Shown piece after piece: positions 6,588 to 8,700 of a stretch of 8,700 bases of DNA (positions are counted from its first letter, which is position 1; each line of letters starts with the position of its first letter). This stretch comes from Spirochaetota bacterium (GTDB lineage Bacteria > Spirochaetota > UBA4802 > JAFGJZ01): the NCBI GenBank assembly GCA_023396665.1, contig JAEWVL010000322.1, positions 1-8,700 on the forward strand, in the 5' to 3' direction. The position numbers were made by a program, and so were the translations under genes. The notes under the pieces are model-generated. The model ran no database searches, was not told the origin of the DNA, and saw only the letters and a program-made list of their open reading frames with translations.

Positions 6588-7397
6588 ATGAAGAAGAACA
6601 CCATAATACTCACTGCTGTTTTTACGGCACTTTGCCTGCTGTTTCTGGGAAAAACACTCGTCAACGTGCCCGGCAAAATCAGTGCCCCCAATGCTGTTGT
6701 AACGAAACAATTTTCGTCAGGTTATTTTTGCGAGATCCCCGTCATTCTCTACCACAATGTTGACGGCGTAGGGCCCTTTTCCGTCACTTCAAAACAGCTG
6801 GACGAACACTTCAAATTCTACAGGGACAATAACGTATCAATCATTTCTCTCTCGGATCTTAATGAACTGCTCGAGGGCAATATCGATCCGACAAAAAAAT
6901 ACGCCATCATATCCTTCGATGACGGCTACCCGGCGATGAAGTCCAGGCTTCTGCCGATTGCGAAAAAATACGGCTACCCGATATCCCTGTTCATCTACAC
7001 CGATTACGTCGGACAAAAGAACGGGAAACTGCTTTCCTGGGACGACCTGCGCATGCTCGACAAAGAAGGTTTGCAGATCGAAAGCCATTCAATATCACAC
7101 GCCGACATGCTAAAAACCCAGGCGACAAACAACAGACGCCTTGTTTTTCGCGAACTCTATCTTTCAAAAAGAATAATTGAACTGATGCTCGATCGCACTA
7201 TTGATCACTTTGCCTTTCCCTACGGCAGTTATGACAGAAACACGCTGCAGTATGCTGAAGCGGCCGGATACGAAAGGCTTCATACCACAGAGTTTGGCGC
7301 CAATATCAGCGGAAACAACAACGTGCTGATCAAACGGCATCATGTCAAAAACAGCTATACTACGGCCAGACTGCGCAGAATTCTCGATATGCAATAG
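6588..7397 (+). CDS. Membrane-anchored polysaccharide deacetylase (NodB / CE4 family)
   Basis: A 269-residue enzyme of the NodB homology family, metal-dependent hydrolases that remove acetyl groups from amino sugars in polysaccharide or peptidoglycan. Residues 5-26 are a hydrophobic segment after MKKN, without an obvious cleavage site or lipobox Cys, so it is probably an N-terminal anchor with the domain outside the cytoplasmic membrane. VILYHNV (52-58) begins the domain. FDDG (110-113) is motif 1, with the catalytic and metal Asp pair; HSISH (167-171) is the HSxxH metal site; and FAFPYGSYD (208-216) is the later PYG motif, reminiscent of the PgaB/IcaB group. The substrate cannot be read. The open frame continues upstream to 6297, but that part runs antisense to rsmA, and AAGG with a short spacer precedes the ATG at 6588. 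It is the only plus-strand gene and probably has its own transcript. Confidence 0.92.
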   Translation: MKKNTIILTAVFTALCLLFLGKTLVNVPGKISAPNAVVTKQFSSGYFCEIPVILYHNVDGVGPFSVTSKQLDEHFKFYRDNNVSIISLSDLNELLEGNIDPTKKYAIISFDDGYPAMKSRLLPIAKKYGYPISLFIYTDYVGQKNGKLLSWDDLRMLDKEGLQIESHSISHADMLKTQATNNRRLVFRELYLSKRIIELMLDRTIDHFAFPYGSYDRNTLQYAEAAGYERLHTTEFGANISGNNNVLIKRHHVKNSYTTARLRRILDMQ

Positions 7398-7408
7398 AAT
7401 CCGTTTCA

Positions 7409-7437
7409 GGGATCAATTGCCGCTATCCCCCCTTTTT
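7409..7437 (+). terminator. Possible weak terminator after the deacetylase
   Basis: GGGAT (7409-7413) can pair with ATCCC (7425-7429) across an eleven-base loop, followed by CCC and five T. The stem is short and the T-run is offset by three bases, so this is a weak intrinsic terminator candidate for the plus-strand transcript. No matching T-run is visible for the opposing ecfT transcript. Confidence 0.33.
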
Positions 7438-7446
7438 ATGCGCCAT

Positions 7447-8190
7447 CTATAACAACAGCCCCTTGCTGACAAGCAAGGCAAACACAAGCACGAATACGCA
7501 TGTCATAAAAAGCGCCATCGATAACACATCAAAATTATACTCGCCTTGCGGCACCGTTTCGGTGGAATACAGCCGCGATTCAAGTGCCTCCGCATAACGT
7601 GTCGCCTGCAGGAGGAAATATGCCGCCAGTGAATAAGCTCGCGAGACTGTATGCCGCAGCACATCATGACGTGATCCCCCGCCTCTCGAAAGTCCGGCTT
7701 CGTTCATGTGCTGCATGACACCGGTCAGCTGCGGAACAAGGGCGAAAACTATTCGCACGATAGCACTTGTTCGTCTGGCGTCCACAAAGGGGACGAATCG
7801 CAGAATACGGTAAATTACATATTGCGCCTTCTCAGGGGCGAGAGTTTCCGCTGCCAGCATACCGATCATTACATAATGTGAAAAACGATAGACCAGAAGA
7901 GCGCTTTCATCAAGTGCCGCTGCGAATTGCTGTCCTTTAAGAAAGGGTGCTGAAGCTATAAAAACAAACAGGAACCAGAAAGAAAGGAGCACCCGAATCA
8001 CTGTGAAAGGTTTTGTCTTCGCAAGACAGAACATGAGCATTACGGCGACACTTGCAATAAAAAGAAAGGGGAAGGCCGACACCGAAACGGTAATCGAGAG
8101 GCAAATAATTTCTCCGAGAAGCAGAAAAGGATGCTGCCGTGCCAGAAAAGATGCGTATTCAGGCTTGAAAAAAGAAATGCCTAGTTCCAT
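7447..8190 (-). CDS. EcfT-like transmembrane protein of an ECF transporter
   Basis: Energy-coupling transmembrane component (EcfT/CbiQ/BioN family) that links the ATPases to a substrate-specific S protein in vitamin and metal importers. The 247-residue protein has several hydrophobic segments (roughly 22-39, 40-57, 66-83, 98-116, 143-158 and 225-245) and a cytoplasmic charged stretch at 160-210, the usual layout. The coupling helices should carry two Ala-Arg-X motifs; here the corresponding sites read EAGLSRG (164-170) and ALESRLY (202-208), with both Arg kept but Ser before each. The start overlaps the ATPase stop by ten bases, with GGAGAG six bases upstream, so they form one translation-coupled unit. 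Substrate is unknown because no S component is visible. The gene ends the operon, 49 bases from the convergent deacetylase stop. Confidence 0.87.
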   Translation of the reverse strand: MELGISFFKPEYASFLARQHPFLLLGEIICLSITVSVSAFPFLFIASVAVMLMFCLAKTKPFTVIRVLLSFWFLFVFIASAPFLKGQQFAAALDESALLVYRFSHYVMIGMLAAETLAPEKAQYVIYRILRFVPFVDARRTSAIVRIVFALVPQLTGVMQHMNEAGLSRGGGSRHDVLRHTVSRAYSLAAYFLLQATRYAEALESRLYSTETVPQGEYNFDVLSMALFMTCVFVLVFALLVSKGLLL

Positions 8191-8700
8191 TTGAGACTCT
8201 CCACATCACGCCCGACCCCGTAGGGAAGCCTGATGGCGTTGTCACGATATAGTTCTTCATCGATACAGGGAGCCGCATCGTAAACGACACTGCCCTTTCG
8301 CATTATGATCAGTCGATTGGCGAATCCGAGAACCTTTTCCAGGTCATGTGTGATGACGACAAGAGTGTGACCGAGAGCATACAGATGTTCAAGTGTCTCA
8401 AGAATGGAGACGACTCCGGGGTAATCGAGTCCGGCGAACGGTTCGTCGAGCAGTATGATTTCCGGTTCCATAACGAGTACAGAAGCGATAGCCACCCGCT
8501 TCTTTTCTCCGCCGGAAAGCTCATAGGGACGGCGACTGAGGAGGCTGCGCAGTCGCAGCGTTTCAGCAATCGCATCGACCTTCGCATCGCGTTCAGCCCG
8601 TGTAAAACCGAGATTCTCCGGTCCGAAAGCGATTTCAGCCGAAACGCTGTGACCGACGAACTGCATGTCTGAATGCTGAAACACGAGTCCGATTCTTTTT
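8181..8700 (-). CDS. ABC transporter ATPase, ECF type (EcfA/CbiO/BioM), partial
   Basis: The 3' part of an ATP-binding subunit that runs off the right edge. About 172 residues are present; the Walker A loop lies outside the window. Visible in order: the Q-loop region GLVFQHSDMQF, then AFGPENLG, which is typical of the ECF/cobalt ATPases, the ABC signature LSGGEKKR, Walker B IILLDEP, D-loop AGLD and the H-loop VITHD. The fit to ECF ATPases rests on the Q-loop context and on the overlapping EcfT-like gene. A GTG at 8684 could be mistaken for a start, but the reading frame and homology continue upstream to 8700. It energises uptake at the cytoplasmic face of the membrane, together with EcfT and an S component not in view. 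Whether a second ATPase exists cannot be seen. Confidence 0.93.
   Translation of the reverse strand, partial: KRIGLVFQHSDMQFVGHSVSAEIAFGPENLGFTRAERDAKVDAIAETLRLRSLLSRRPYELSGGEKKRVAIASVLVMEPEIILLDEPFAGLDYPGVVSILETLEHLYALGHTLVVITHDLEKVLGFANRLIIMRKGSVVYDAAPCIDEELYRDNAIRLPYGVGRDVESLKWN

Noticed and set aside
8309..8587. Alternative minus-strand frame inside the ABC ATPase gene
   Set aside because: It overlaps the frame that carries the Q-loop, signature, Walker B and H-loop and has no motif of its own.

Overview
The window is a dense bacterial chromosomal segment with no visible mobile element, CRISPR array or RNA gene. Every gene lies on the minus strand except one, a polysaccharide deacetylase. 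The organism is not fixed by the sequence. An hrcA-grpE-dnaK order with a perfect CIRCE operator occurs in several phyla. The base composition looks moderate, and the mix of a fused radical SAM/DUF2344 protein with two lineage-specific unknowns would suit a spirochaete-like or other diderm bacterium. That placement is an impression, not a demonstrated result.

Reading in the direction of transcription (right to left), the right edge holds the 3' part of an ABC ATPase (8181-8700) that overlaps the start of a transmembrane EcfT-like protein (7447-8190). Together they look like the energising half of an ECF vitamin or metal importer; no substrate-binding S component is in view. Facing them on the plus strand is a membrane-anchored NodB-type polysaccharide deacetylase (6588-7397). 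It is convergent with ecfT and divergent from rsmA.

From about 6400 leftwards runs a tight minus-strand gene chain: rsmA (16S rRNA dimethyladenosine methyltransferase), an 808-residue radical SAM-DUF2344 fusion that starts inside the rsmA stop (ATGA), a 51-residue small ORF with a strong Shine-Dalgarno, and a 274-residue charged helical protein of unknown function. A sigma70-like promoter is proposed just upstream of rsmA. The chain then meets the heat-shock cluster hrcA-grpE-dnaK. This has its own sigma70-like promoter (2027-2056) and a perfect CIRCE inverted repeat (1999-2025) that ends two bases before the hrcA start codon. HrcA is therefore expected to repress its own operon, with GrpE and DnaK as the chaperone products. 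Only the first 21 codons of dnaK are present.

Most of the window is recognisable housekeeping. The items of real interest are the two unrecognised genes between the radical SAM gene and hrcA, the radical SAM fusion itself (no characterised function known to me), the very tight operator/start-codon arrangement of hrcA, and an EcfT whose two coupling motifs carry Ser instead of Ala. I did not find convincing evidence of a wholly new system.
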